18,200 bases of DNA. Source: JACQHJ01 sp964624955 (GTDB lineage Bacteria > Patescibacteriota > Microgenomatia > Levybacterales > UBA12049). The stretch lies in the NCBI GenBank assembly GCA_964624955.1, contig CAZUZF010000018.1, positions 1-18,200 on the forward strand, written 5' to 3'. Under the pieces are notes generated by a model. That model was not told the DNA's origin. It saw only the letters and a list, made by a program, of their open reading frames with translations, and ran no database searches. The translations under genes and the position numbers were made by a program. Shown here in pieces: positions 6,417 through 11,791 of this stretch (position 1 is its first letter; each line of letters opens with the position of its first letter).

Positions 6417-7718
6417 CTATACTATAAGCTTTCCAACTTCTTTTTTAAACTGTTCCCCTCTGTCTTTATAATTTTTAAACATGTCAAAAGAAGCACAAGC
6501 TGGCGTTAATAGAACAACGTCTCCGTCAACCGCAAGCTTTGAAGCACCTTTAACAATAGCTTGCATGTTTACTGCTCCTTCTAAGACTAGGACGTCGGGG
6601 CTTAGTCCTACTAGTTTTTCTTTTATCCTTTCCCACTCTACTCCAATTCCAATTATTGCTTTAATATTTTTTGCATTTAAAATTGTTTTACCAAGTTCTT
6701 TAAAATCTGCATTTTTTGTAGATCCACCCAAAATTAAGATTTCAGGTTCAACGAAAGCCTTAATTGCTGCAATAGTCGAATCAGGAGTTGTTGCAAATGA
6801 ATCATCATAATATCTAACACCATTGATAGTTGCTGTTAATTCAAGTCTATGTTCTAAACCTTTAAATGTTTTTAAGATGTTGGCAATATTTTGGATTGAA
6901 ACTCCAGAAAGATATGCTGCCACTGTCGCCGCGCAGGCATTTTCCCAGTTATGTTCTCCTGGTATTAAAATATCTTTGGTATTAATTACTTTTTGATCTT
7001 GACCATCGTCTCTAATCCAAATAGCACCTTCTTTTACAAAACATCCCCTCTCGCATTCATCTTCTCTTGAAACAAAATATATTTTTCCCTTAGTTTCAAT
7101 ATCAGATTCCCTGCTTGGAAGATAGTCTTTATTAATAACTGCAAAGTCTTTCCCGGTTTGAAATCTTAAAATATTTCTTTTTGCATTTATGTAATCATCT
7201 GTATCTTTGTGCCAATCTAAATGCTCACTGGTTACCATAAGCATTACAGCAATATTTGGGCTTTTGGTAACATCACTTAGTTGAAAACTGGACATTTCCA
7301 AAACTACAATTGAGTGAGTATTTAATTTATCCAAAAATTCAAAAGGTGCATTACCAATATTACCACCTAAGTATGCATCAAAACCCTGTTTTTTGAGCAT
7401 TTCGTAAATTAATGAAGACGTTGTTCCTTTCCCTTTTGTTCCTGTTACTCCGATTATTCTAGAGGAACAAAGATCCATAAAAAGTTTTGTCTGAGAAGTT
7501 ATTTTGTCTTTTGAAACATACTTTTCTAGAGTTTCAAACTTTACACCTGGACTTTTAACTATCAAATCAAAGTCTTTAAGGCTGCCTAGATAGTTCTCGC
7601 CTTGGATTTTATCTAAAATAGTAACTCTTGCCCCAATTTTACTTAGATACTTACCACTTGAAACACCCTCTACTCCACCGCCTATTACTGCAATCTTTTT
7701 ATTTTTAAAATCGTTCAT
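6417..7718 (-). CDS. murD: UDP-N-acetylmuramoyl-L-alanine--D-glutamate ligase
   Basis: Cytoplasmic Mur ligase that adds D-glutamate to UDP-MurNAc-L-alanine using ATP. The 433-aa protein shows the N-terminal Rossmann-like segment IAVIGGGVEGVSSGKYL, the ATP P-loop VTGTKGKGTT (residues 91-100), the central-domain stretch MLMVTSEHLDWHKD and the C-terminal-domain motifs LEHRLE and DSFATTPDSTIAA. Length and motif order are normal for MurD. Its ATG overlaps the murI stop by four bases (ATGA), so the enzyme that makes D-glutamate and the one that uses it are translationally coupled. It converges with the NUMOD3-like gene with zero intergenic bases. Confidence 0.97.
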   Translation of the reverse strand: MNDFKNKKIAVIGGGVEGVSSGKYLSKIGARVTILDKIQGENYLGSLKDFDLIVKSPGVKFETLEKYVSKDKITSQTKLFMDLCSSRIIGVTGTKGKGTTSSLIYEMLKKQGFDAYLGGNIGNAPFEFLDKLNTHSIVVLEMSSFQLSDVTKSPNIAVMLMVTSEHLDWHKDTDDYINAKRNILRFQTGKDFAVINKDYLPSRESDIETKGKIYFVSREDECERGCFVKEGAIWIRDDGQDQKVINTKDILIPGEHNWENACAATVAAYLSGVSIQNIANILKTFKGLEHRLELTATINGVRYYDDSFATTPDSTIAAIKAFVEPEILILGGSTKNADFKELGKTILNAKNIKAIIGIGVEWERIKEKLVGLSPDVLVLEGAVNMQAIVKGASKLAVDGDVVLLTPACASFDMFKNYKDRGEQFKKEVGKLIV

Positions 7719-8494
7719 AAGAGTGAAATTTTATTTGTTTTAGCTTTGTTTGTCAATTTTAGAGCAAAGTATTCTAAGGCCCTTAAATCACCGGTTGTAT
7801 AGAAATTATAGCTTAAATTTGATTTAGATAGCAGTTTTTCGTGATTTAATATTCTTTCAACTTGTCTTGATATAGCCTCAGAACTATCCAATATTAAAAC
7901 ATTTGGCAAATACTTTTGTATCTGTTTTCTTATTAAAGGGAAATGCGAACAGCCAAGAGCAAGGGTATCTATATTTTTCTTTCTAAAAGGCTCTAATTCT
8001 TTCTCCAAAATACGATCTATTGCTTCAAAATCAAGTTTTTCAACCAGTGGGACAAGTTTTGAAGAACCTTGATTTAGTACAAAAACATCCTTGGCAAACT
8101 TTTCTATTAAATCCTTCTGGTATTTGCTTTTAGCCGTATTTACGGTTGAAAAGATGCCTATTTTTTTATTTTTGGTTTTTCTTACGGCTGTTTTTATAAT
8201 AGGCACTATGCCTACAATTGGAAGTGTTGGATAGTCTTTTCTTAAATCATCAATACAGGTAACCGTAATCGAGTTACAAGCAATAACCAAAAGCTTAATT
8301 TCTTTGCTTAGCAAAAAATCAATCATTCTCTTGGTAAGATTATAGATCTCTTCCCTCGTCTTTTGACCATAAGGACAATTTTTAGAATCTGCAACGTAGA
8401 TAAAAGATTCGTTGGGAAGTTTTTTAATTAAAGTTGAGGCTATGGATAGTCCTCCAACTCCTGAGTCAATTATTCCTATTGGATTTTCTTGCAT
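7715..8494 (-). CDS. murI: Glutamate racemase
   Basis: Interconverts L- and D-glutamate to supply peptidoglycan synthesis. The 259-aa product starts MQENPIGIIDSGVGGLS, with the catalytic-acid motif DSGVGG at residues 10-15. The two catalytic cysteines are C73 (in ACNS) and C182 (in GCSHFPL). The frame is open 29 codons further upstream, but that extension is simply a translated tRNA gene, so the ATG at 8494 is the start. That ATG lies only 11 bases after the tRNA discriminator base and lacks a Shine-Dalgarno. The mRNA may thus become nearly leaderless once the tRNA is cut away. It overlaps murD by four bases. Confidence 0.96.
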   Translation of the reverse strand: MQENPIGIIDSGVGGLSIASTLIKKLPNESFIYVADSKNCPYGQKTREEIYNLTKRMIDFLLSKEIKLLVIACNSITVTCIDDLRKDYPTLPIVGIVPIIKTAVRKTKNKKIGIFSTVNTAKSKYQKDLIEKFAKDVFVLNQGSSKLVPLVEKLDFEAIDRILEKELEPFRKKNIDTLALGCSHFPLIRKQIQKYLPNVLILDSSEAISRQVERILNHEKLLSKSNLSYNFYTTGDLRALEYFALKLTNKAKTNKISLL

Positions 8495-8505
8495 AAGAGG
8501 GTTAG

Positions 8506-8577
8506 TAGCAGGAGTGGGGATCGAACCCACCGCTGGGCACTTATGAAATGCCCCGGGACACCAGTCCACTTCCTGCC
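8506..8577 (-). tRNA. tRNA with CAU anticodon (Met type)
   Basis: Acceptor arms GGCAGGA (8577-8571) and TCCTGCT (8513-8507) pair fully with one G-U. The anticodon stem GGCAT/GTGCC carries loop TTCATAA, anticodon CAT. The T arm GTGGG-TTCGATC-CCCAC is perfect, and the discriminator is A at 8506 with no encoded CCA. The D arm is compact (GGA/TCC around a loop containing GG) and position 8 is A instead of the usual U. Elongator Met is most likely. Initiator is less likely because the three G-C pairs beside the loop are absent. A lysidine-type Ile2 cannot be excluded by sequence alone. Confidence 0.88.
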
Positions 8578-8585
8578 TCACGCTT

Positions 8586-8614
8586 ATTTTAACATAAAAG
8601 AAGATTTATTTTAA
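8586..8614 (-). promoter_or_regulatory. Promoter of tRNA(CAU)-murI-murD
   Basis: On the minus strand an extended -10 TGTTAAAAT (TAAAAT at 8586-8591) is preceded at 17 bp by TTAAAA (8609-8614). Transcription would begin around 8579, just before the tRNA 5' end at 8577. No other promoter is evident between the tRNA and murI, so the tRNA and the two mur genes probably share one transcript. Confidence 0.55.
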
Positions 8615-8620
8615 GTTTTA

Positions 8621-9178
8621 TCAATAATCCTGCCAAAGCCAGGGCCTATCTCGCCTTGCGTCCATAAAAAATTCTAATAATGCAGGGCCAAGTTCTCGGG
8701 GATTAAAAGTAGGATAAGCATCTACTCTAAAATCTTTTCGAATCATTGCTCCTGGCAAAAGTTCAGTCAAGTCCTCATCTACCAAGGTATCTACTCCTCT
8801 TTCATAAGCTCTTTGTGCTAGTTTTTCAACGCAATCCCAAAGATGAAAACCCGCTACCCTCAGTATTCTTAAACCTGTAAGCTGATCCAAAACATAATCG
8901 GGATTGGGATATGGATGCTCTCCGTTAGGTAGTCTTGATCTATGTGTTTTAAAATCTATACCAGCCTCTATAATTCTATCTGTTGGTCTTAAATCTATAG
9001 CATCGGATACTTGATGACCGTCAAAAATTACATAGTTTATTGCAAATCCCTGTTGTCTGTAGCGAATATCTACAGCCTGATTTAAAACTTTTTTATATCT
9101 TCTCTTAATTGCCCACTCGGGCCTACAGATAAAGTCTGTATACTCGGGTATTGGATATAAGTAAGCGAATTCTTTCAT
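8621..9178 (-). CDS. Uncharacterised 185-aa protein
   Basis: Not recognised. It looks like a soluble single-domain protein rich in aromatic, Arg and Asp residues. Visible segments include YPIPEYTDFICRPEW (residues 8-22), QQGFAINYVIFDGHQVSDAIDLRPTDRII (43-71), HPYPNPDYVLDQLTGLRILRVAGFHLWDCVEKLAQ (about 88-122) and a tryptophan-rich C-terminus. The alternation of DLRPTDRII, LRILRVAG and acidic residues could suit a nucleotide- or nucleic-acid-processing fold, but this is a guess. It is transcribed alone from a promoter divergent to the intron-bearing tRNA. It ends at a TGA 44 bases before the next tRNA. A similar style to other unknown CPR proteins here supports it as a real gene. Confidence 0.65.
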   Translation of the reverse strand: MKEFAYLYPIPEYTDFICRPEWAIKRRYKKVLNQAVDIRYRQQGFAINYVIFDGHQVSDAIDLRPTDRIIEAGIDFKTHRSRLPNGEHPYPNPDYVLDQLTGLRILRVAGFHLWDCVEKLAQRAYERGVDTLVDEDLTELLPGAMIRKDFRVDAYPTFNPRELGPALLEFFMDARRDRPWLWQDY

Positions 9179-9190
9179 AAAAGAAAACTA

Positions 9191-9219
9191 TTTTATCATT
9201 TGCTTCAAATTAAGGCAAA
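9191..9219 (-). promoter_or_regulatory. Promoter of the 8621-9178 gene
   Basis: On the minus strand TTGCCT (9214-9219) and TAAAAT (9191-9196) are separated by exactly 17 bp. The -10 ends 12 bases before the ATG at 9178, so the leader is only about four or five bases. It is divergent to, and overlaps, the promoter of the intron-bearing tRNA. Confidence 0.6.
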
Positions 9220-9233
9220 TTCGTGCTATAATA
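9205..9233 (+). promoter_or_regulatory. Promoter of the intron-containing tRNA
   Basis: An extended -10, TGCTATAAT (TATAAT at 9228-9233), has TTCAAA (9205-9210) as a -35 at 17 bp. Initiation would fall near 9240, about four bases before the tRNA 5' end at 9244. A strong consensus promoter argues that this odd tRNA is expressed. Confidence 0.7.
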
Positions 9234-9243
9234 TGCATTACGT

Positions 9244-9503
9244 GCGGGGTAGTGTACAGTGCACATGAGGCTTAAAATAATGGGCCGTTTTGATAGTAAT
9301 ACCAAAATGAACTTAGCTATATCGGTGAACTCCTAAAATTTTAGGACAATACCGAGGGAAGATTCAATCATTTTTGAATTCCCGTAGAGACTACACGCTG
9401 AGCTCCCAAGCTTTGGGATGAAGATATAGTCCGACACTTAGGGTAACCTAAGAAAACAGATTGCATAATCTCATAGGCTAGGCGCAACTCCTAGCCCCGC
9501 AAC
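9244..9503 (+). tRNA. tRNA with CAU anticodon, split by a group I intron
   Basis: Exons are 9244-9273 and 9465-9503, giving a 69-nt mature tRNA. Acceptor TGCGGGG/CCCCGCA pairs completely with discriminator A and no encoded CCA, reminiscent of the fMet acceptor but with a U1-A72 pair. After splicing, the anticodon stem TGAGG/TCTCA closes loop CTCATAA, the usual Met loop, with the intron between U33 and C34. The T stem CTAGG/CCTAG is perfect, but its loop is CGCAACT instead of the usual TTCRANY. The D arm is minimal and lacks the GG pair. It is Met or fMet type by anticodon. The unusual loops mean it could be specialised or decaying, though its promoter is strong. Confidence 0.8.
9274..9464 (+). 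ncRNA. Group I self-splicing intron in tRNA(CAU)
   Basis: The catalytic core is recognisable. P7 is formed by GACTA (9390-9394) and TAGTC (9428-9432) within the hallmark AAGATATAGTCC. P8 is TCCCAA/TTGGGA (9405-9419). P9 is CTTAGG/CCTAAG with a GTAA tetraloop (9438-9453). A further hairpin is at 9332-9347. P1 pairs exon GGCU (9270-9273) with GGCC (9284-9287), ending in the required U-G. AUG (9281-9283) pairs with the 3' exon CAU (9465-9467) as P10, and the intron ends in G. This fixes both splice sites to the base. At 191 nt it has no room for a homing endonuclease. The core resembles the cyanobacterial tRNA-Leu intron class (IC3). Confidence 0.93.
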
Positions 9504-9554
9504 ATACTTACTTAACTGCGACTGTTCCCATAAAGCTAAATGGTTGGCAGATTT

Positions 9555-9583
9555 GAAGCATAAACCCTTCATATTATTTTTTA
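9555..9583 (+). terminator. Weak candidate terminator after the split tRNA
   Basis: TGAAG (9555-9559) can pair with CTTCA (9568-9572) around an eight-base loop and is followed by an A/T stretch ending in a T-run. The stem is only five pairs with two G-C, so this is a tentative end for the rightward tRNA transcript. It touches the stop codon of the convergent antitoxin gene. Confidence 0.3.
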
Positions 9584-9856
9584 TCTTGTTAACAGCCGTT
9601 CTCTCAGCCACATGCGAGCAAGAGTCGTAGGACCGATACCCTTCTTAAACGCTTCTTTTCTAAGATTTTGTAAATCCTTTTCATCAAAGCGAATAGTTAA
9701 CATACCTGTTTTATTTGCTTTATGAAAACCAACGACTGTTCCCTCATCTATTTCATCTGTAGCATCATGTGTATCCCAAAAATTAGCCTCCTCTTCCAAT
9801 GTTTTAAATGGTGGCATAGGTTTTGTAACTTTTTGTTTAGTTTTAGTTATTTTCAT
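9581..9856 (-). CDS. BrnA/CopG-like antitoxin
   Basis: Small protein (91 aa from ATG 9856) with the typical arrangement of BrnA/CopG-type antitoxins. An FKTLEEEANFWDTHDATD segment in the N-terminal half leads into a ribbon-helix-helix-like C-terminus (MLTIRFDEKDLQNLRKEAFKKGIGPTTLARMWLRERL). It would bind the operator and neutralise the toxin encoded just upstream. A GGAGG Shine-Dalgarno lies eight bases before the ATG at 9856 but abuts a GTG at 9865, so the shorter form is preferred. It overlaps the toxin gene end by 14 bases, implying translational coupling. The toxin-first order is the BrnT-BrnA order. Confidence 0.78.
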   Translation of the reverse strand: MKITKTKQKVTKPMPPFKTLEEEANFWDTHDATDEIDEGTVVGFHKANKTGMLTIRFDEKDLQNLRKEAFKKGIGPTTLARMWLRERLLTR

Positions 9857-10151
9857 TAAGTTCACCTCCTTGTATTTGTTTTATTTCCTGATAAAAAGAT
9901 CTCTCTTTCTTGTGCGCTGGCCTGGTGGCAACCAATCCATATGTATTTTTCTTCTCCCGCTTGCCTACGACAATTGCCAACATTTTTCCTTTTTTAGTTG
10001 GACCAATTAATATCCAACGATCATGTTTTCCAGCAATAAAAACATAATCTCCTTTTACCACCTCTCCTACCTCATCGACAGTAACATTATACCTAGCAAT
10101 ATGGGCAGACCTGTCTTCTTCAATAATAAGCTCGTCAATCTTAATATCCAC
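9843..10151 (-). CDS. BrnT-like toxin
   Basis: Protein of 102 aa with a GTG start, resembling BrnT-family ribonuclease toxins. HIARYNVTVDEVGEVVKG (about residues 17-34) matches the 'H-x-V-x-x-E-E-V' entry helix. RWILIGPTKKGKMLAIVV (about 46-63) is the central hairpin. LVATRPAHKKERSFYQEI (about 73-90) matches the C-terminal 'TARxAxxxERxxY' signature. The family inhibits translation by RNA cleavage. It begins a two-gene module whose second gene is a CopG/BrnA-like antitoxin. A 15-base palindrome (10174-10188) next to the -10 is the likely autoregulatory operator. Assignment is by pattern and context; the catalytic residues of this variant were not verified. Confidence 0.75.
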   Translation of the reverse strand: MDIKIDELIIEEDRSAHIARYNVTVDEVGEVVKGDYVFIAGKHDRWILIGPTKKGKMLAIVVGKREKKNTYGLVATRPAHKKERSFYQEIKQIQGGELNENN

Positions 10152-10163
10152 AAAACAAGATAT

Positions 10164-10188
10164 CTTATACAGCCAATGTAATACATTG
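10164..10188 (-). promoter_or_regulatory. Promoter and palindromic operator of the toxin-antitoxin module
   Basis: CAATGTA-A-TACATTG (10174-10188) is a perfect 7-1-7 palindrome lying between a -10-like TATAAG (minus strand, 10164-10169) and the upstream DNA. A ribbon-helix-helix antitoxin dimer would be expected to bind such a site and repress the operon. The toxin GTG is at 10151. Confidence 0.6.
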
Positions 10189-10218
10189 TCTTACAAATGT
10201 CAATAATTAATCTTGGGG

Positions 10219-10271
10219 GGGAATAGTTACGTGTGAACTTTGAAGTGATAAGTTACTTATCTTCTATTCCC
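10219..10271. repeat. Compound inverted repeat between TA module and ftsB-like gene
   Basis: GGGAATAG (10219-10226) is an exact inverted copy of CTATTCCC (10264-10271). Nested between them is a second perfect hairpin, GATAAG-TTA-CTTATC (10247-10261). A run of seven G starts at 10215. No T-run follows on either side, so it is not a standard terminator. It could be a structured RNA at the end of the ftsB-like transcript, an element boundary or a protein site. I see no coding sequence in 10189-10281. Confidence 0.6.
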
Positions 10272-10281
10272 GCAACAAACT

Positions 10282-10620
10282 CTACAAAAACAAATTTAAC
10301 CACTGTTTCCAATTAGGAACATTTTCTTTCATCTTTACGTTACTTTCTGAAAATATAGGCTTATCGGAAAAAAGCACTTCCTGCTGATCCGGTCTAACCA
10401 AAAATAGCTTATCATGAGCCTGTTGTTCAATAAACTGAGGGGTTTGGGCATATTCAATTTGCGCTTTAAGCTTTTGGTTTAACTGTCTTTCTTTGTCTAA
10501 TTCTTTCTGTGCAGAGGTCACCAAATCCTGTTTTTGCCACAAATTATAGATTGAATGAATAAGGCTATTGATAACCAAAACAAGACCAAAAACAACTAAG
10601 ATGTAGGCTATTTTTTTCAT
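10282..10620 (-). CDS. FtsB/DivIC-like septum formation protein
   Basis: Bitopic division protein candidate of 112 aa. A short basic start (MKK) leads into one membrane segment (about residues 4-25, IAYILVVFGLVLVINSLIHSIY). A coiled coil follows (about 33-60, DLVTSAQKELDKERQLNQKLKAQIEY), then the post-coil block TPQFIEQQAHDKLFLVRPDQQEVLF, typical of FtsB/DivIC. The family links FtsL to the FtsQ/DivIB complex and activates septal peptidoglycan synthesis. The orientation would be N-terminus inside and coil outside. It stands alone between the toxin-antitoxin module and the divergent tyrosine recombinase. Family assignment is firm; FtsB versus DivIC cannot be separated here. Confidence 0.87.
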   Translation of the reverse strand: MKKIAYILVVFGLVLVINSLIHSIYNLWQKQDLVTSAQKELDKERQLNQKLKAQIEYAQTPQFIEQQAHDKLFLVRPDQQEVLFSDKPIFSESNVKMKENVPNWKQWLNLFL

Positions 10621-10675
10621 GGGTTCTATATCTTTATCTTAACATATTTTAAGTTTTACCAGCTTCTTTTTCTTC

Positions 10676-10704
10676 TTGACGTAAACCTAAAAGCGTGATA
10701 TTAT
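10676..10704 (+). promoter_or_regulatory. Promoter of the tyrosine recombinase gene
   Basis: TTGACG (10676-10681) and TATTAT (10699-10704) are separated by exactly 17 bp, each one base off consensus. Initiation near 10711 leaves a leader of about 13 bases before the ATG at 10724, which has no clear Shine-Dalgarno. Confidence 0.7.
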
Positions 10705-10723
10705 AGGCCATTGTAAGAATATT

Positions 10724-11584
10724 ATGAAACCAATTGCACTTCGAAATGCCCACGAAGAATTTAAAAACTATTTAAAAGGAAACCAGAAATCAAATTCAAC
10801 TGTAGTTGCCTACGGCAAGGACATTGATCAGTTGATTTCTTTTTTGGAGGAACTAAAAAGAATGGAGATCCACGAAGTTACCAAGGACGATTTGGAAAGC
10901 TTTTTGGCAAAACTTGCATCTGAGGGATATACTCCTAAATCTGTCTCAAGAAAGATAAACTCAACCAGAACTTTTTATAGATTCTTAAAAGTCAACGAAT
11001 ACATAACCGACGACCCTTCCCTTTTGGTATCACACCCAAAATACCAGCTTGCGCCACCTAGAATACTTACACCAACAGAATACAGGGCGCTACGTGATGC
11101 TGCCAGAAATGATCCCCGAATGTTTGCCGTAATTGAACTATTGCTCCAAACAGGTATTAGAATTGGAGAATTGGCTAACTTAAGGCTATCAGACGTTGCC
11201 AAAGATACCTTACATATTGCTGCCTTTGAAAAACACGAGGAAAGAACCATTCCTTTGAATAAAAGGGCTCAGGAAGCACTACAAAGATATATAGAAGTAA
11301 GGCCAAAGGTAACAGATGACCATTTATTTGTTACAAAAAGCGGAAAACCCTTCCTTATTAGAAATATAAGAACGGCTGTAGAAAGGTACTTTAGACTTGC
11401 TGAAATAAAAAGCGCAAAGGTAAATGATTTAAGACACACATTTGTAGCCCATCACTTAAAACACGGTGTTTCCCTTCTTGTTTTATCCAAAGCTTTGGGA
11501 CACAAAAGACTTTCAACAACTGAAAGATACCTTCAATATGTACCAGAACGAGGTAAGGAAACTTCAGTGCTTACGGAGCTATAA
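10724..11584 (+). CDS. Tyrosine recombinase, XerC/XerD type
   Basis: Site-specific recombinase of 286 aa, the normal Xer length. Residues 5-92 form the SAM-like N-terminal DNA-binding domain (AHEEFKNYLKGN...STRTFYRFLKVN). The catalytic domain follows from about 112. Visible catalytic positions are R146 (TGIRIGEL), K170 in the beta-hairpin before ERTIPL, R237 (DLRHTF), H260 (ALGHKRL) and the nucleophile Y269 (TERYLQY). The first residue of the HxxR box is Asn234 instead of His, which is a conservative but uncommon change. The single-copy setting beside a division gene suits a chromosome-dimer Xer enzyme, but an integrase role is possible. No dif site was identified. Confidence 0.92.
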   Translation: MKPIALRNAHEEFKNYLKGNQKSNSTVVAYGKDIDQLISFLEELKRMEIHEVTKDDLESFLAKLASEGYTPKSVSRKINSTRTFYRFLKVNEYITDDPSLLVSHPKYQLAPPRILTPTEYRALRDAARNDPRMFAVIELLLQTGIRIGELANLRLSDVAKDTLHIAAFEKHEERTIPLNKRAQEALQRYIEVRPKVTDDHLFVTKSGKPFLIRNIRTAVERYFRLAEIKSAKVNDLRHTFVAHHLKHGVSLLVLSKALGHKRLSTTERYLQYVPERGKETSVLTEL

Positions 11585-11643
11585 AGCTACTTAAAAACCT
11601 CATTATCTTTAACATCCTTTAAAACCAAACTTGCAGGCCAAAT

Positions 11644-11660
11644 ATGGGCATTTTGTCCAT
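11644..11660. repeat. Short palindrome between recombinase and tRNA-Ile
   Basis: ATGGGCA-TTT-TGTCCAT forms a 7-bp hairpin with one G-U. It lies between the convergent ends of the tyrosine recombinase gene and tRNA-Ile, where a bidirectional transcription end would be useful, but no T-run follows on either strand. Confidence 0.35.
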
Positions 11661-11678
11661 AATGTAATAAAGAGCGTG

Positions 11679-11752
11679 TGCGTCTGCTTGGGATCGAACC
11701 AAGGAAGCCTGCTGTTTATAAGACAGCCGCTCTACCACTGAGCTACAGACGC
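11679..11752 (-). tRNA. tRNA-Ile(UAU)
   Basis: Full cloverleaf. Acceptor is GCGTCTG/CAGACGC, D arm GCTC-AGTGGTA-GAGC, anticodon stem GCTGT/ACAGC with loop CTTATAA, and T arm CTTGG-TTCGATC-CCAAG. Discriminator is A, with no encoded CCA. The anticodon is TAT, which reads AUA (Ile). Most bacteria read AUA with a CAU tRNA modified to lysidine by TilS, so a UAU tRNA is unusual. The variable loop is seven bases, slightly long for this class. Confidence 0.93.
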
Positions 11753-11762
11753 ATGCGGGGAA

Positions 11763-11791
11763 ATTATATCAAAGCCTTGCTCTTTGAGCAA
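11763..11791 (-). promoter_or_regulatory. tRNA-Ile promoter embedded in the end of the ATPase gene
   Basis: A perfect TATAAT (11763-11768) begins immediately after the ATPase TGA stop (11769-11771). TTGCTC (11786-11791) lies 17 bp upstream inside the coding sequence. Initiation near 11756 fits the tRNA 5' end at 11752. Confidence 0.65.

Noticed and set aside
8495..8581. N-terminal extension of glutamate racemase
   Set aside because: The extra 29 residues are a translation of the tRNA(CAU) gene; the racemase N-terminus aligns from the ATG at 8494.
9274..9464. Homing endonuclease in the group I intron
   Set aside because: The 191-nt intron is filled by core helices and has no open frame of useful length.
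11644..11660. Possible dif site near the Xer-type recombinase
   Set aside because: The palindrome has a 3-base centre and 7-base arms, not two 11-bp arms around a 6-bp centre, and no recognisable XerC/XerD core.
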